Below, one piece after another: positions 28,365 through 36,859 of a stretch of 64,000 nucleotides of DNA. The notes below the pieces were generated by a model. It was given only the letters and a program-made list of their open reading frames with translations, was not told the origin of the DNA and did not search any database. The first letter of the stretch is position 1, and the number at the start of each line of letters is the position of its first letter. Location: positions 56,937 to 120,936 of the forward strand of contig VEQL01000005.1 in the NCBI GenBank assembly GCA_018883245.1, in the 5' to 3' direction. The position numbers were made by a program, and so were the translations under genes. This DNA comes from Chthoniobacterales bacterium (lineage in GTDB: Bacteria; Verrucomicrobiota; Verrucomicrobiia; Chthoniobacterales; JACTMZ01).

Positions 28365-29156
28365 TCAAGCCGCAAGACGCGGCACGGCGGAAAGAAGTTT
28401 CTTCGTGTAGTCGTGTTTCGGATCCTCGTAGATCGCCTCGGCCGGCGCCGACTCGACGATCTTTCCGCGGTGCATGACGATCACATGGTCGCTCACGTGT
28501 TCCACCACGGCGAGATCGTGCGCGATGAAAAGGTAGGCGATGCCCAACTGCTCCTGCAGATCCTGCAGCAGGTTGACGATCTGCGCCTGCACGCTCACGT
28601 CGAGCGCGCTCACCGGCTCGTCGCACACGATGAAGCGCGGCTTGACCGCAAGCGCCCGCGCGATGCCGATGCGCTGGCGCTGACCACCGCTGAATTCGTG
28701 CGGGTAGCGGCCGGCGGAATCGGATGGCAAACCGACGAGCTTGAGAAGTTCGTCAACCCGCTCACGGCGCTCGCCTTTGGTCATCGAGGAAAAATGGATC
28801 TCCAGCGGCTCGGACAGGATGGCCTGCACGGTCATGCGCGGATTGAGCGATCCGAACGGGTCCTGGAAAATCATCTGCAGGTCTTTGCGCAGGGGGCGGA
28901 ACTCGCTCTCGCCCATGGGCAGGATGTCGCGCCCGTCGTAGAGCACTTCCCCCGACGTGGCCGGCGTGAGTTTCAAAATGGTGCGACCGACGGTGGTTTT
29001 TCCGCTGCCGCTTTCGCCGACGAGGCCTACGGTCTGGCCCGCTTCGACGTCGAAGCTCACGTCATCGACAGCCTTGATCTCGCCCGTGCGGCGGCGGAAG
29101 ACGCCGCCGAGCACGGGGAACCACGTGCGGAGATTGCGGACCGAGACGAGCGGCAT
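28365..29156 (-). CDS. ABC transporter ATP-binding protein (oligopeptide OppF/DppF type)
   Basis: A 263-aa ATPase with Walker [11 protein letters not shown]-loop [12 protein letters not shown], signature [15 protein letters not shown] and Walker [13 protein letters not shown]. The [12 protein letters not shown] segment and the fused start [13 protein letters not shown] match OppF/DppF, but the protein ends at [10 protein letters not shown] without the usual C-terminal oligopeptide-binding extension with cysteines. No permease, binding protein or OppD partner is adjacent, so it must work with subunits encoded elsewhere. Confidence 0.9.
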   Translation of the reverse strand: MPLVSVRNLRTWFPVLGGVFRRRTGEIKAVDDVSFDVEAGQTVGLVGESGSGKTTVGRTILKLTPATSGEVLYDGRDILPMGESEFRPLRKDLQMIFQDPFGSLNPRMTVQAILSEPLEIHFSSMTKGERRERVDELLKLVGLPSDSAGRYPHEFSGGQRQRIGIARALAVKPRFIVCDEPVSALDVSVQAQIVNLLQDLQEQLGIAYLFIAHDLAVVEHVSDHVIVMHRGKIVESAPAEAIYEDPKHDYTKKLLSAVPRLAA

Positions 29157-29204
29157 GCGCGCAATGTGCCCTTCCCCGGTCCGTCCTGCAAGAACGCGCC
29201 GGAA

Positions 29205-29639
29205 TCAGGCGAGCAACTTTTCCACCCGCCGCGCCAGATTTGCGGCATCGGGTGCATCGAGCAGCGTTTGCAGCACCGCTTGGTCGCGGCAAGCGCGGGC
29301 AAGCGAGCCGATGGCCCGCAGATATTCCTCGGCCATGGCGGAAGGGATAGCGAAAACGAAAACCAACCGCGGGCAGCACCCGGAGCCCCCCGCCGTGCGC
29401 GCCACGGCAACGGCAAGGCCCTTCACCGCGTCGCTGCGGCCGTGCACAAGGCAAACGCCGCTGGCGCATCCCTCGAGATCGACGATTTGCCGCGCGCCGA
29501 TCGATGCGCGGAAGGCTTCCCAGGAACCGATGTGCGGATCGCTGCGCAGGAGATCCGCCGCTTTTTCCGCGGCTTCGTCGCGCGATCCGGCCGCAACATC
29601 CACGGCGGCGCACGCGGGCGGAACGAGAATGCGTGTCAT
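29205..29639 (-). CDS. PTS IIA-like (PtsN/fructose-type) protein
   Basis: A 144-aa protein with the EIIA type 2 fold. The phosphorylatable histidine is His66 in GVCLVHGRSDAVKG, equivalent to the PHARTDAV motif of PtsN. No EIIB, EIIC, HPr or EI gene is nearby, so it is more likely regulatory than sugar-transporting. It overlaps nadK by 4 bp (ATGA at 29636-29639), which may mean it modulates a neighbouring enzyme or process. Start ATG 29639 is fixed by that overlap. Confidence 0.8.
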   Translation of the reverse strand: MTRILVPPACAAVDVAAGSRDEAAEKAADLLRSDPHIGSWEAFRASIGARQIVDLEGCASGVCLVHGRSDAVKGLAVAVARTAGGSGCCPRLVFVFAIPSAMAEEYLRAIGSLARACRDQAVLQTLLDAPDAANLARRVEKLLA

Positions 29640-30499
29640 ACGTTGCTGCCGCTCCACTTAAGCTTCTCGCGCAAGACCCCGCTGAAGGTGAGGCCGGGAA
29701 GCGTTGCCAGCTGCAATTTTTCGGCAGCGCGGGAAATGCGCAGAACGTCGCCTTCGCCGAAGTCGCGGACTTCCTGGCCGTCCACGTTGACCGTGACGCC
29801 CGGGGCATCGCCCACCAGACGCAGCTCGAGGCGCGAGGTGTCGGCGATGACTGCGGAACGGTTGGTCAAGACGTGCGGACAGATGGGCGTGAGAACGAGA
29901 CAAGCGCTGTCGGGCAGCAACAAGGGGCCGCCAGCCGACATGGAATAGGCGGTCGATCCGGTGGGCGTGGCGACGATGAGGCCGTCCGCGTTGTAGATGC
30001 ACAGCTCCTCGCCATCGACGCGCGCCTCGACCTTGATTAGCTGCGAATGCTGCCCGCGGCTGACCACCGCATCGTTCAGCCCGGTGAAAGTTTCCGCCAC
30101 GCGGCCGCCGCGAAGAAGTTCGACGTGAAGCAGCGTGCGCGGGCTTAGCCTGTAATCGCCTGCGGCGATGCTCTCCACCGCACGCGGCCAGTCCTCGCTG
30201 CTCACTCCGGTGAGAAAACCCAGCGAACCGAGGTTGATGCCGAAAATTGGCGGCACCGGTGCGCGCACGCGGTGCAAGACCCGCAGAATCGTGCCGTCCC
30301 CGCCGAGGACGATGAGAAGATCGCAGGCGGCCGCCAATTCTTGCTCGTCCGGGCCGTCAGACCCGGCACCGCATGCCAGCGCCGCGGTGCGGCGTTCGAG
30401 CAAAACGCCGACCCCGTGGCGTTCGAGCGCCGAGCGCAGGTCGGCGACGAGCGTCGCAGCCTGCGGCTTGTCGGCGCGTGCGATGATCCCGGTTTTCAT
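29636..30499 (-). CDS. nadK: NAD kinase
   Basis: A 287-aa ATP-dependent NAD kinase making NADP. The signature LGGDGTIL near residue 66 and the NAD-binding YNADGLIVATPTGSTAYSMS near 165 are both intact. It starts at ATG 30499, overlapping the tlyA stop by 4 bp. tlyA-nadK adjacency is common in many bacteria, often with recN, which is not here. Confidence 0.97.
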   Translation of the reverse strand: MKTGIIARADKPQAATLVADLRSALERHGVGVLLERRTAALACGAGSDGPDEQELAAACDLLIVLGGDGTILRVLHRVRAPVPPIFGINLGSLGFLTGVSSEDWPRAVESIAAGDYRLSPRTLLHVELLRGGRVAETFTGLNDAVVSRGQHSQLIKVEARVDGEELCIYNADGLIVATPTGSTAYSMSAGGPLLLPDSACLVLTPICPHVLTNRSAVIADTSRLELRLVGDAPGVTVNVDGQEVRDFGEGDVLRISRAAEKLQLATLPGLTFSGVLREKLKWSGSNV

Positions 30500-31224
30500 G
30501 GACGCAAAAGACAAAGAAATTCGCGGTTGCCATCCGCGCCGGTGATGGGCGAGTCGGTCACACCGCCCCATGTCCATCCGGACCGGGCCGCGAAGTCCGC
30601 GATTTTTTGCACGGCGCGCGCATGTGCAGCCTCGCTGCGCACGATGCCGCCGCGGCCGACTTCGTCGCGTGACAACTCGAACTGCGGTTTGATCAGCGCC
30701 ACAATCATTCCGTCGTCAGTAAGAACCGCGGCGACGGGCGGCAAGACCAAAGTCAGGGAGATGAAACTCACGTCCGCCACGGCGAGCCGGACTTTTTCCG
30801 GCAAATCCTCGGGTTGGAGATGGCGAGCGTTGGCATGCTCCATCACGACGACGCGCGGGTCGTTGCGCAGGCTCCAAGCGAGCTGGCCGTGGCCGACATC
30901 GAGCGCATAGACCTTCGCGGCCCCGTGCTGCAGGAGACAGTCGGTGAATCCGCCGGTCGAGGCGCCGACGTCGAGGCAGACCCATCCCGACGGGTTGATG
31001 CCGAATGCGGCCAGCGCGGCTTCGAGCTTGTAGCCGCCGCGACCGACGTAGCGATCGGCGCCACGCACCTCGAGCGGCGCGTCAGGGGCGACGAGTTGCG
31101 AGGGTTTCTCCGCACGCGTTCCGCCGATGAAAACTTCCCCCGCCATGACGACACGCTGCGCTTTTTCGCGCGAGGGGCAAAGGCCCCGCTGCACGAGAAG
31201 CACATCGATCCGCTCGCGGGCCAT
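30496..31224 (-). CDS. tlyA: TlyA-family rRNA/RNA methyltransferase
   Basis: A 242-aa protein with an N-terminal S4 RNA-binding domain (RIDVLLVQRGLCPSREKAQ) and a Rossmann methyltransferase domain with the SAM-binding LDVGASTGGFTDCLLQ. Mycobacterial TlyA 2'-O-methylates 16S and 23S rRNA and determines capreomycin sensitivity; in other phyla the target is less certain. It is 13 nt downstream of the GYF-like gene and overlaps nadK. Confidence 0.93.
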   Translation of the reverse strand: MARERIDVLLVQRGLCPSREKAQRVVMAGEVFIGGTRAEKPSQLVAPDAPLEVRGADRYVGRGGYKLEAALAAFGINPSGWVCLDVGASTGGFTDCLLQHGAAKVYALDVGHGQLAWSLRNDPRVVVMEHANARHLQPEDLPEKVRLAVADVSFISLTLVLPPVAAVLTDDGMIVALIKPQFELSRDEVGRGGIVRSEAAHARAVQKIADFAARSGWTWGGVTDSPITGADGNREFLCLLRP

Positions 31225-31237
31225 GCGCCGTCGCGGA

Positions 31238-31771
31238 TCAATCCGCGCGCAGTCCCGCGCCGGTCAGACGCTTCTCCAGTTGCCGGATGCGCACCTCGGC
31301 CATCTGGAGTTTCTGGTGGTGTTCGACCAGCAGCAGTTCCAGCTCGCGGATGCGCTGCTGCAGATTCTGGCGGATGGTGCGGCGACCGGGCTCGTTGTGG
31401 GCGATTTCTTCCATCGGCGGCGGCTGGCCCTGGAAAAAGCCGCTGTCGCGCAGGGCCATTTCGACGCCGGTGCAGCAGTTGATCAGCTTGGTCGAGGCAT
31501 TGATTTCGCCGAGACGCAAAAATTCCTGCACCGCCTCCTCGGTTGTCGGGCCGTAGTAGGACTCGTCGCCGAGCTGGATGAGGTAGTCCATGTGCAACTC
31601 CTGCAACATCGGGGCCTTGACCCATTTCACGCGGTCGTCGCTGACCATGTCCAATGGCGACACCTGCGCGGCGCGCGCCCATTCCTTGATTTTGGCGAAA
31701 TCGACCGGACCGAAAGTCTCGCCGTCTTCGTGCTTTCTCAAGAACCACTTCGCCGAGTGCTCCGTCGCCAT
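31238..31771 (-). CDS. GYF-like domain protein with C-terminal coiled coil
   Basis: A 177-aa cytoplasmic protein from ATG 31771. Two successive modules resemble the GYF_2 adaptor fold: WFLRKHEDGETFGPVDFAKI (residues 9-28 onward) and YLIQLGDESYYGPTTEEAV. The last 50 residues (RQNLQQRIRELELLLVEHHQ onward) form a clear heptad coiled coil. It probably binds proline-rich or unstructured partners. It heads the tlyA-nadK run. Confidence 0.75.
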   Translation of the reverse strand: MATEHSAKWFLRKHEDGETFGPVDFAKIKEWARAAQVSPLDMVSDDRVKWVKAPMLQELHMDYLIQLGDESYYGPTTEEAVQEFLRLGEINASTKLINCCTGVEMALRDSGFFQGQPPPMEEIAHNEPGRRTIRQNLQQRIRELELLLVEHHQKLQMAEVRIRQLEKRLTGAGLRAD

Positions 31772-31878
31772 GGCGGAATGATCGGCCCGGGCGCGGCGCG
31801 TGGCGAGCAAATCCGCAGGGGGATATCCAGAGCCTACCGCTTGCCACCACCGGACATCTGGGGCAAATTAGCCGTTCG

Positions 31879-32013
31879 ATGATCAGGTTGACACGGCAGG
31901 AGAGACAATTGATCGCCTTCATTCTCGCGGCTTTCGTGACGGGGCTCGGCATCAAGCACTGGCGCGAGGCCCGCGCAGCCGGCGCCGCGGCCGCACAGCT
32001 CTCCACGCCCTGA
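31879..32013 (+). CDS. 44-aa single-span membrane micro-protein
   Basis: ATG 31879 to TGA 32011-32013 encodes 44 aa: a basic start (MIRLTRQERQ), a hydrophobic helix (LIAFILAAFVTGLGI) and an Ala-rich tail. The pattern resembles the membrane anchor at the start of ComEA/helix-hairpin-helix proteins but lacks that domain. It lies 11 nt upstream of the next gene and is probably cotranscribed with it. Confidence 0.6.
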   Translation: MIRLTRQERQLIAFILAAFVTGLGIKHWREARAAGAAAAQLSTP

Positions 32014-32024
32014 AATCCGACGCC

Positions 32025-32465
32025 ATGCAAAAACCGGCCTTCCACGAAATTCTCGACCAGCTGACCGCGCGCGATCCCCGGTTCAGCCGCGAGGCTTACG
32101 GATTTCTCCGCGAGGCCCTCGAGTTCACGCAGAAAAAACGCCGCAAGAGCCGCAGCGCCTCCGCGACCCACGTTTCCGCGGCGGAGTTGCTCGACGGCTT
32201 CCGCGAATATTCGCTGCAGCAGTTCGGCCCGATGGGCCTGACCGTGCTCGAATACTGGGGGGTGCGCTCGACGGGCGATGTCGGGCGCATGGTGTTCAAC
32301 CTCATCGAGGCCGGCGTGTTCGGCCGCGCGGACGACGACCGCATCGAGGACTTCGAGAACGCATTCAGCTTCGAAGAGGTCTTCGTCACGCCTTTCCGTC
32401 CCGCGGAGAAAAAGAAGACGGCGCAAGTGCCGCGTCGCCGGAAACTCGCGCCGGAAGCCAACTGA
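32025..32465 (+). CDS. Conserved protein of a Planctomycetes/Verrucomicrobia-restricted family
   Basis: A 146-aa soluble protein with no known function. FHEILDQLTARDPRFSREAYGFLREAL and the later QQFGPMGLTVLEYWGVRSTGD match what I remember of the Minf_1886 / Plancto_Ver family, described as restricted to these phyla. This is recall, not a search. It is one of the better phylum markers in the window. The C-terminal 20 residues are lysine- and arginine-rich. It is followed after 31 nt by the M16 peptidase gene. Confidence 0.75.
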   Translation: MQKPAFHEILDQLTARDPRFSREAYGFLREALEFTQKKRRKSRSASATHVSAAELLDGFREYSLQQFGPMGLTVLEYWGVRSTGDVGRMVFNLIEAGVFGRADDDRIEDFENAFSFEEVFVTPFRPAEKKKTAQVPRRRKLAPEAN

Positions 32466-32496
32466 CCAACGCGCCGCGACTGCGGCACGCACCGGC

Positions 32497-35079
32497 ATGC
32501 AGAATTTCCTGCCCCATCCCGATCCGTCAGCGGCGGCGCTGGCCCGCGGCCAAACGCGCACGCGCGTGCTGCCCAACGGGTTCACCGTGCTTTTCGAGCC
32601 GGACCACTCGGCTCCGGTCTCGAGCGTGCAGGTCTGGGTCGAGACCGGAAGCATCCACGAAGGCGCTTGGCTCGGAGCGGGTCTCTCGCACCTCCTGGAG
32701 CACATGGTTTTCAAGGGCACCGAAAAACGCGGACCGAACGAAATCGCGCGCGCTGTTCAGGAGGCGGGAGGCTACATCAACGCCTACACTTCATTCGACC
32801 GCACCGTTTACTGGATCGACGTGCCGTCAGACGGCACCGCCACGGCCATCGAATTGCTCGCGGATGCCACCCTGCATTCCACGCTGCCCGCGGAGGAATT
32901 CGCCAAGGAGCAGGAGGTGATCCGGCGCGAGTTCGCCATGGGCTTCGACGATCCCAACCGCATGAGCACCGAATTGATGCTCTCGACCGCGTTCAGCCGC
33001 AGCCCTTACCGGCACCCGGTCATCGGGCATCTCGACGTGTTCAACCGCCTCACGCGCGAGGATCTCGAGGCCTATTATCGTGCGCGCTACGTGCCCGAGA
33101 ACATGTTTCTCGTCGTGGTCGGCGATCTGGACCCCGATTTCGTTTTCGCCCAAGCCGAGCACTTCTTCGGCGGCGAGCCGCGGCGTGTAAGCGCACCACT
33201 GCTCATCACGCGCGAACCCACGCAGCTTGGCCGGCGCGAGGCGCATTCCGAGTTCGAGACCGAGCTCAGCCGCGTCTCGCTCGTGTGGCACATCCCGCCG
33301 ATCACCCACCCGGACACCGCCGCCCTCGATGTTCTCGCCACCGTGCTCGGCGGTGGCCGCAGCGCACCACTCCACCTAGAGTTGCGCGAGAAGAAAAATC
33401 TTGTCCACCACATCTCCGCCTACTCCTACATGGCCGGCGAAATGGGACTCTTCGGCATCGATTTCCTCTGCGAACCGGAAAAACGCGCCGAAGCCGAAGC
33501 CGCCGCGCTGGAGATCGTCGGGCGCTACCGCGACCGGCCGGCGTCAGGGGCCGAGGTCGCCAAGGCCCGCAAAAATATCCTCGCCGACCAGCTGAACAAC
33601 CTCGCCACAGCGCGCGGACGCGCATCCGACATCGGCGGAAGCTGGCTCTTGGCACGCAACCCCGACCTCGGCTCGGAATACCTGGCACAGATCGGGCGCG
33701 TCGAATCCGACGACATCGCGCGCGTGGCCCGCGAACATCTCATCCCGACCGGGATCACCGTCACTTCGCTCAATCCGAAAGGTTCCCTCGCCCGGACCTC
33801 GGCGGGCGCACCCGCGGCCGGGGCGCGGCACATCGAAAAGTTCACCCTGCCCAACGGCCTGCGCATGATTGTCTGCCGCGACACGAAACTTCCGCTGGTC
33901 AACATGGTGGCCGTTTTCCGCGGCGGATTGCTCGCGGAGACCCCGCAGACCAACGGCATCACGGCGCTGGCCGCGCGCGCCCTCATCAAGGGCACCGCAT
34001 CACGCACAGCCGAGCAGTTGAACGACGCCATCGAGGCGGTGGGAGGCCAGATCCGCGCCGATTCCGGAAACAACAGCTTCAGCGTGTCGGTCGAGGTGAT
34101 GAAACCCGATCTGCATTTGGGTTTGGACCTGCTCTCGGATGTGCTCGCAAACGCGAGCTTTCCGGACCACGAGGTGGAGCGCGAGAAGCACGACCAGATC
34201 GCCGCGATCAAGGCGGAGGACGAACAAATCACCTCGGTGGCGAGGCACGCGCTGCGCAAAGCCGTTTTCGGCGACCATCCCTACGGTCTGCGCTCCAACG
34301 GGACGGAAGAATCCGTGGCCGCCTTGTCGCGCCGGCAACTCGTGGATTTCCACGACCGTTGTGTGACCGCTAAAAACGGCGTGCTCGCCATCTTCGGCGA
34401 CATCGACACCGACGAAGTGCGGCGCCTCGCCGGGGAATTTTTCGGATCGCTGCCGCCCGGCGAGTTGCTCATGACCGAACCGCCCGTTGCGCCGCCGCTG
34501 CCCGCGCCGGTCGAGACCGTGGTCCACGAACCCAAACAACAAGCCGTGCTGATGGCGGGATTCCGCGGGACCGATGCGCTCAACCCCGACCGCGTGGCGC
34601 TGGAACTCATCGACACCGCGAGCAGCGACATGGCCTCGCGCTTTTTCCACCGCATCCGCGAGGAACTCGGCCTAGCCTACTTCGTCGGAGCGGCCCAGAT
34701 GATGGGCTTCGCCCCGGGCATCTTCACCTTCTATCTCGGAACCGACCCGGCCAAGGTTGATCTGGTGCGGAAACATTTCGACGAGGAAATTTCCGCCCTC
34801 GCCGGGGACGGACTCGACGAGGCCGAACTTGCGCGCGCAAAAAAGAAACTCATCGGCAGCGAAGCCATCCGCAACCAGTCGCTCGAGGCCTTCGCCCACG
34901 TCGTCGCGGTGGACGAGCTTTACGGACTCGGCGCGGAGCATTACGCGACGCGCGCGGCCGAGATCAACGAAATCACCATTGACCGTGTGCGCGCGGCGGC
35001 CAGAAAATATTTCGGCGGGCAGCACCGGGCCACGGTTCTGGTGACTCCCTCCGAAACGAACACCTCAAACCATGGCTGA
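32497..35079 (+). CDS. Tandem M16 (insulinase family) zinc peptidase
   Basis: An 860-aa protein formed of two M16 halves. The N-terminal half carries the inverted zinc motif HLLEH (His65, Glu68, His69) in a context of NGFTVLFEPDHSAPV and the downstream acidic ligand region. The second half, starting near residue 443 (NGLRMIVCRDTKLPLVNM), has no HxxEH where expected (TNGITALAARALIKG), so it is the non-catalytic chamber half, as in one-chain pitrilysins. The ATG at 32497 is chosen over the frame extending to 32278. No signal peptide is obvious, so it is probably cytoplasmic. It overlaps the DUF1844 start by 8 bp. Confidence 0.92.
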   Translation: MQNFLPHPDPSAAALARGQTRTRVLPNGFTVLFEPDHSAPVSSVQVWVETGSIHEGAWLGAGLSHLLEHMVFKGTEKRGPNEIARAVQEAGGYINAYTSFDRTVYWIDVPSDGTATAIELLADATLHSTLPAEEFAKEQEVIRREFAMGFDDPNRMSTELMLSTAFSRSPYRHPVIGHLDVFNRLTREDLEAYYRARYVPENMFLVVVGDLDPDFVFAQAEHFFGGEPRRVSAPLLITREPTQLGRREAHSEFETELSRVSLVWHIPPITHPDTAALDVLATVLGGGRSAPLHLELREKKNLVHHISAYSYMAGEMGLFGIDFLCEPEKRAEAEAAALEIVGRYRDRPASGAEVAKARKNILADQLNNLATARGRASDIGGSWLLARNPDLGSEYLAQIGRVESDDIARVAREHLIPTGITVTSLNPKGSLARTSAGAPAAGARHIEKFTLPNGLRMIVCRDTKLPLVNMVAVFRGGLLAETPQTNGITALAARALIKGTASRTAEQLNDAIEAVGGQIRADSGNNSFSVSVEVMKPDLHLGLDLLSDVLANASFPDHEVEREKHDQIAAIKAEDEQITSVARHALRKAVFGDHPYGLRSNGTEESVAALSRRQLVDFHDRCVTAKNGVLAIFGDIDTDEVRRLAGEFFGSLPPGELLMTEPPVAPPLPAPVETVVHEPKQQAVLMAGFRGTDALNPDRVALELIDTASSDMASRFFHRIREELGLAYFVGAAQMMGFAPGIFTFYLGTDPAKVDLVRKHFDEEISALAGDGLDEAELARAKKKLIGSEAIRNQSLEAFAHVVAVDELYGLGAEHYATRAAEINEITIDRVRAAARKYFGGQHRATVLVTPSETNTSNHG

Positions 35080-35452
35080 AGTCCAATCCTCGACCCAGTC
35101 CGGCGAAATGACCCGCCGGTTCACCGAATTCGTCCTCATGCAGGCGCAACAAATCGCGCTCATGCTCGGCCACATCCCAGGCCCCGACGGCAAGCCGATG
35201 GAGCCGAACCTCCCCGTTGCCCGCATCTTCATCGACCAGTTGGAAATGATCCGCGAAAAAACCCGCGGCAACCTGACCGAGGAAGAATCGGCCCTGCTGG
35301 CCAAAGTCCTCTCCGAACTTCAACTGGCCTTCGTCGAGGCCGGCAACGCCGCACCCGCGCCCGCCCCGGAAAAGCCGGTCGCTGTTGACGAAACGACGAC
35401 GGCAAAAACCGACGACGACGGAAAAAAGAAGTTCACGAAAAGCTACGGCTGA
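35072..35452 (+). CDS. DUF1844 family protein
   Basis: A 126-aa protein matching DUF1844: FTEFVLMQAQQIALMLGHIP, then ARIFIDQLEMIREKTRGNLTEEE. Function is unknown; family members are small, helical and widespread in diderm bacteria. The start codon lies inside the end of the M16 gene (8-bp overlap), implying coupled translation. The C-terminus is an acidic/basic low-complexity tail. Confidence 0.85.
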   Translation: MAEVQSSTQSGEMTRRFTEFVLMQAQQIALMLGHIPGPDGKPMEPNLPVARIFIDQLEMIREKTRGNLTEEESALLAKVLSELQLAFVEAGNAAPAPAPEKPVAVDETTTAKTDDDGKKKFTKSYG

Positions 35453-35458
35453 GCGGCG

Positions 35459-36841
35459 TCAGATCCGCCCCCGCGCACGCAGCCAGCCCACCCACGCGAT
35501 CGTCGCTGCCAAAGCGGCCAAGCCGGCGTAAAGCCCCAGACGCTCGGGATAATCCGGGAACGGGACAAACGTTCCGTAAAGCGCCAAGCCCGGCACGACG
35601 GCAGCCAGGGGGAACACGATCCAGCGCCAGCGCGGTTGGCCCCCGGGTTGCCGCAGCATCAGACGCAACGCACCGAGCGCCAGGGCCGAGTAAACAATCA
35701 CGAGCAGGACCGCCTGCGAGGTGGCGGCGACGAATAGTGTGTCATAGCGCTGCCCGGACGGCACGAGCGATCCGGCTGCGATGGCAAGGAGGGCGAGAGC
35801 AAGCACCAGCGTGGCCGCGGTCTGCGGAGCACCCAGGGAGTTCGTCGCGGCCAACCGCGCGGGGAGCAACCCGGATCTGGCAAGGGCGAAAATGCCGCGC
35901 GAGGCGGCAACGGTGAAGCCGATGCAAGTCGCGGTAAAGTCCACCAGAACGGCGAAGCGGATCCACCATCCGGCCCACGATCCGAGCAAATCGTCGGCCA
36001 TGCGCGCGTAGCCGTCGAGCACACCGCCCCAATCTTTGGCAGCATTGGCGGGGCCGTAATACACCGTGCCGGCGTAGGAGCAGAGCACGAGCAGCACCGC
36101 CACCGCGCCGACCGTTCCCACCAGCGCGAGAGGGATGCTGCGCCGCGGGTTGTCGGTCTCCTCGGCCAATGCGCCCGCGGTCTCGAAGCCGCCGAACAGC
36201 AGGATGCAGAAAAGCAGGGCGCCGAAGAGGTCGCCAGCGTGCGGGTTGCCCCACGAAAAAACCGCCCATGTGTTCGCCGCTCCCGCCTGGGCGATGGCGG
36301 CGAAGGCAGTGAGCACGAATGGAATGACCGATGCGCCGACGATGACAAGTTGCGCGCGCGTTGCCGCACCCGCACCGCGCACGTTGAGCCACCACGCGGC
36401 GGCTGCCGCAGCCAGCGCCCCCGCCCACCACGGCAAATCCATACCGGCGTAACGGGCGGCAAATTGCGCCGCCAGTTCGCCCACCGCGATGGAAAATCCC
36501 GCGGCGCCGGAAAAAATGAGCGAAACGACATAGATGCCGAGAACCGCGACGCCCGCGGTTTTTCCCCATGCGCGGCCCGCGTAGTCGCCCATCGCGCCCG
36601 CACCGCCGGTCTCGGACGCGTAGAACGCCACCACGAGCGAAAAGGCCAGCATGCCAAGCGCGGCGAGAGCGACAGCCAGCGGACCGACCGCACCGGCCAT
36701 CGAAGCGACAATGCCGAGAAAGAGCGCGACGTCGATGAGGGGACCGACCGAAAAACACTGGCCGACGAGCTGCAGGAGCGTCACGTGGCCGGACCGCAAC
36801 CGCCCGGGCGGCGGCGATGCAGTATTCAGCCCCTCTCCCAC
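35459..36841 (-). CDS. APC-superfamily amino-acid permease
   Basis: A 460-aa inner-membrane transporter with 12 predicted hydrophobic helices. The GPLIDVALFLGIVASMAGAV and FGGFETAGALAEETDNPRRS segments are the TM1 and TM6 regions of the APC fold; the latter is the classic FxGFE motif of amino acid/polyamine transporters. Substrate cannot be assigned. Start is GTG 36841 or a later GTG within HVTLLQ. It converges with DUF1844 and lies downstream of the polyprenyl synthase gene by 18 nt. Confidence 0.9.
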   Translation of the reverse strand: MGEGLNTASPPPGRLRSGHVTLLQLVGQCFSVGPLIDVALFLGIVASMAGAVGPLAVALAALGMLAFSLVVAFYASETGGAGAMGDYAGRAWGKTAGVAVLGIYVVSLIFSGAAGFSIAVGELAAQFAARYAGMDLPWWAGALAAAAAAWWLNVRGAGAATRAQLVIVGASVIPFVLTAFAAIAQAGAANTWAVFSWGNPHAGDLFGALLFCILLFGGFETAGALAEETDNPRRSIPLALVGTVGAVAVLLVLCSYAGTVYYGPANAAKDWGGVLDGYARMADDLLGSWAGWWIRFAVLVDFTATCIGFTVAASRGIFALARSGLLPARLAATNSLGAPQTAATLVLALALLAIAAGSLVPSGQRYDTLFVAATSQAVLLVIVYSALALGALRLMLRQPGGQPRWRWIVFPLAAVVPGLALYGTFVPFPDYPERLGLYAGLAALAATIAWVGWLRARGRI

Positions 36842-36859
36842 GGGTGGAACAAAACGCCG

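Noticed and set aside
32278..32496. N-terminal extension of the M16 peptidase
   Set aside because: The frame is open, but it overlaps the end of the preceding conserved gene in another frame and reads as Arg/Ser-rich noise. The family N-terminus begins at 32497.
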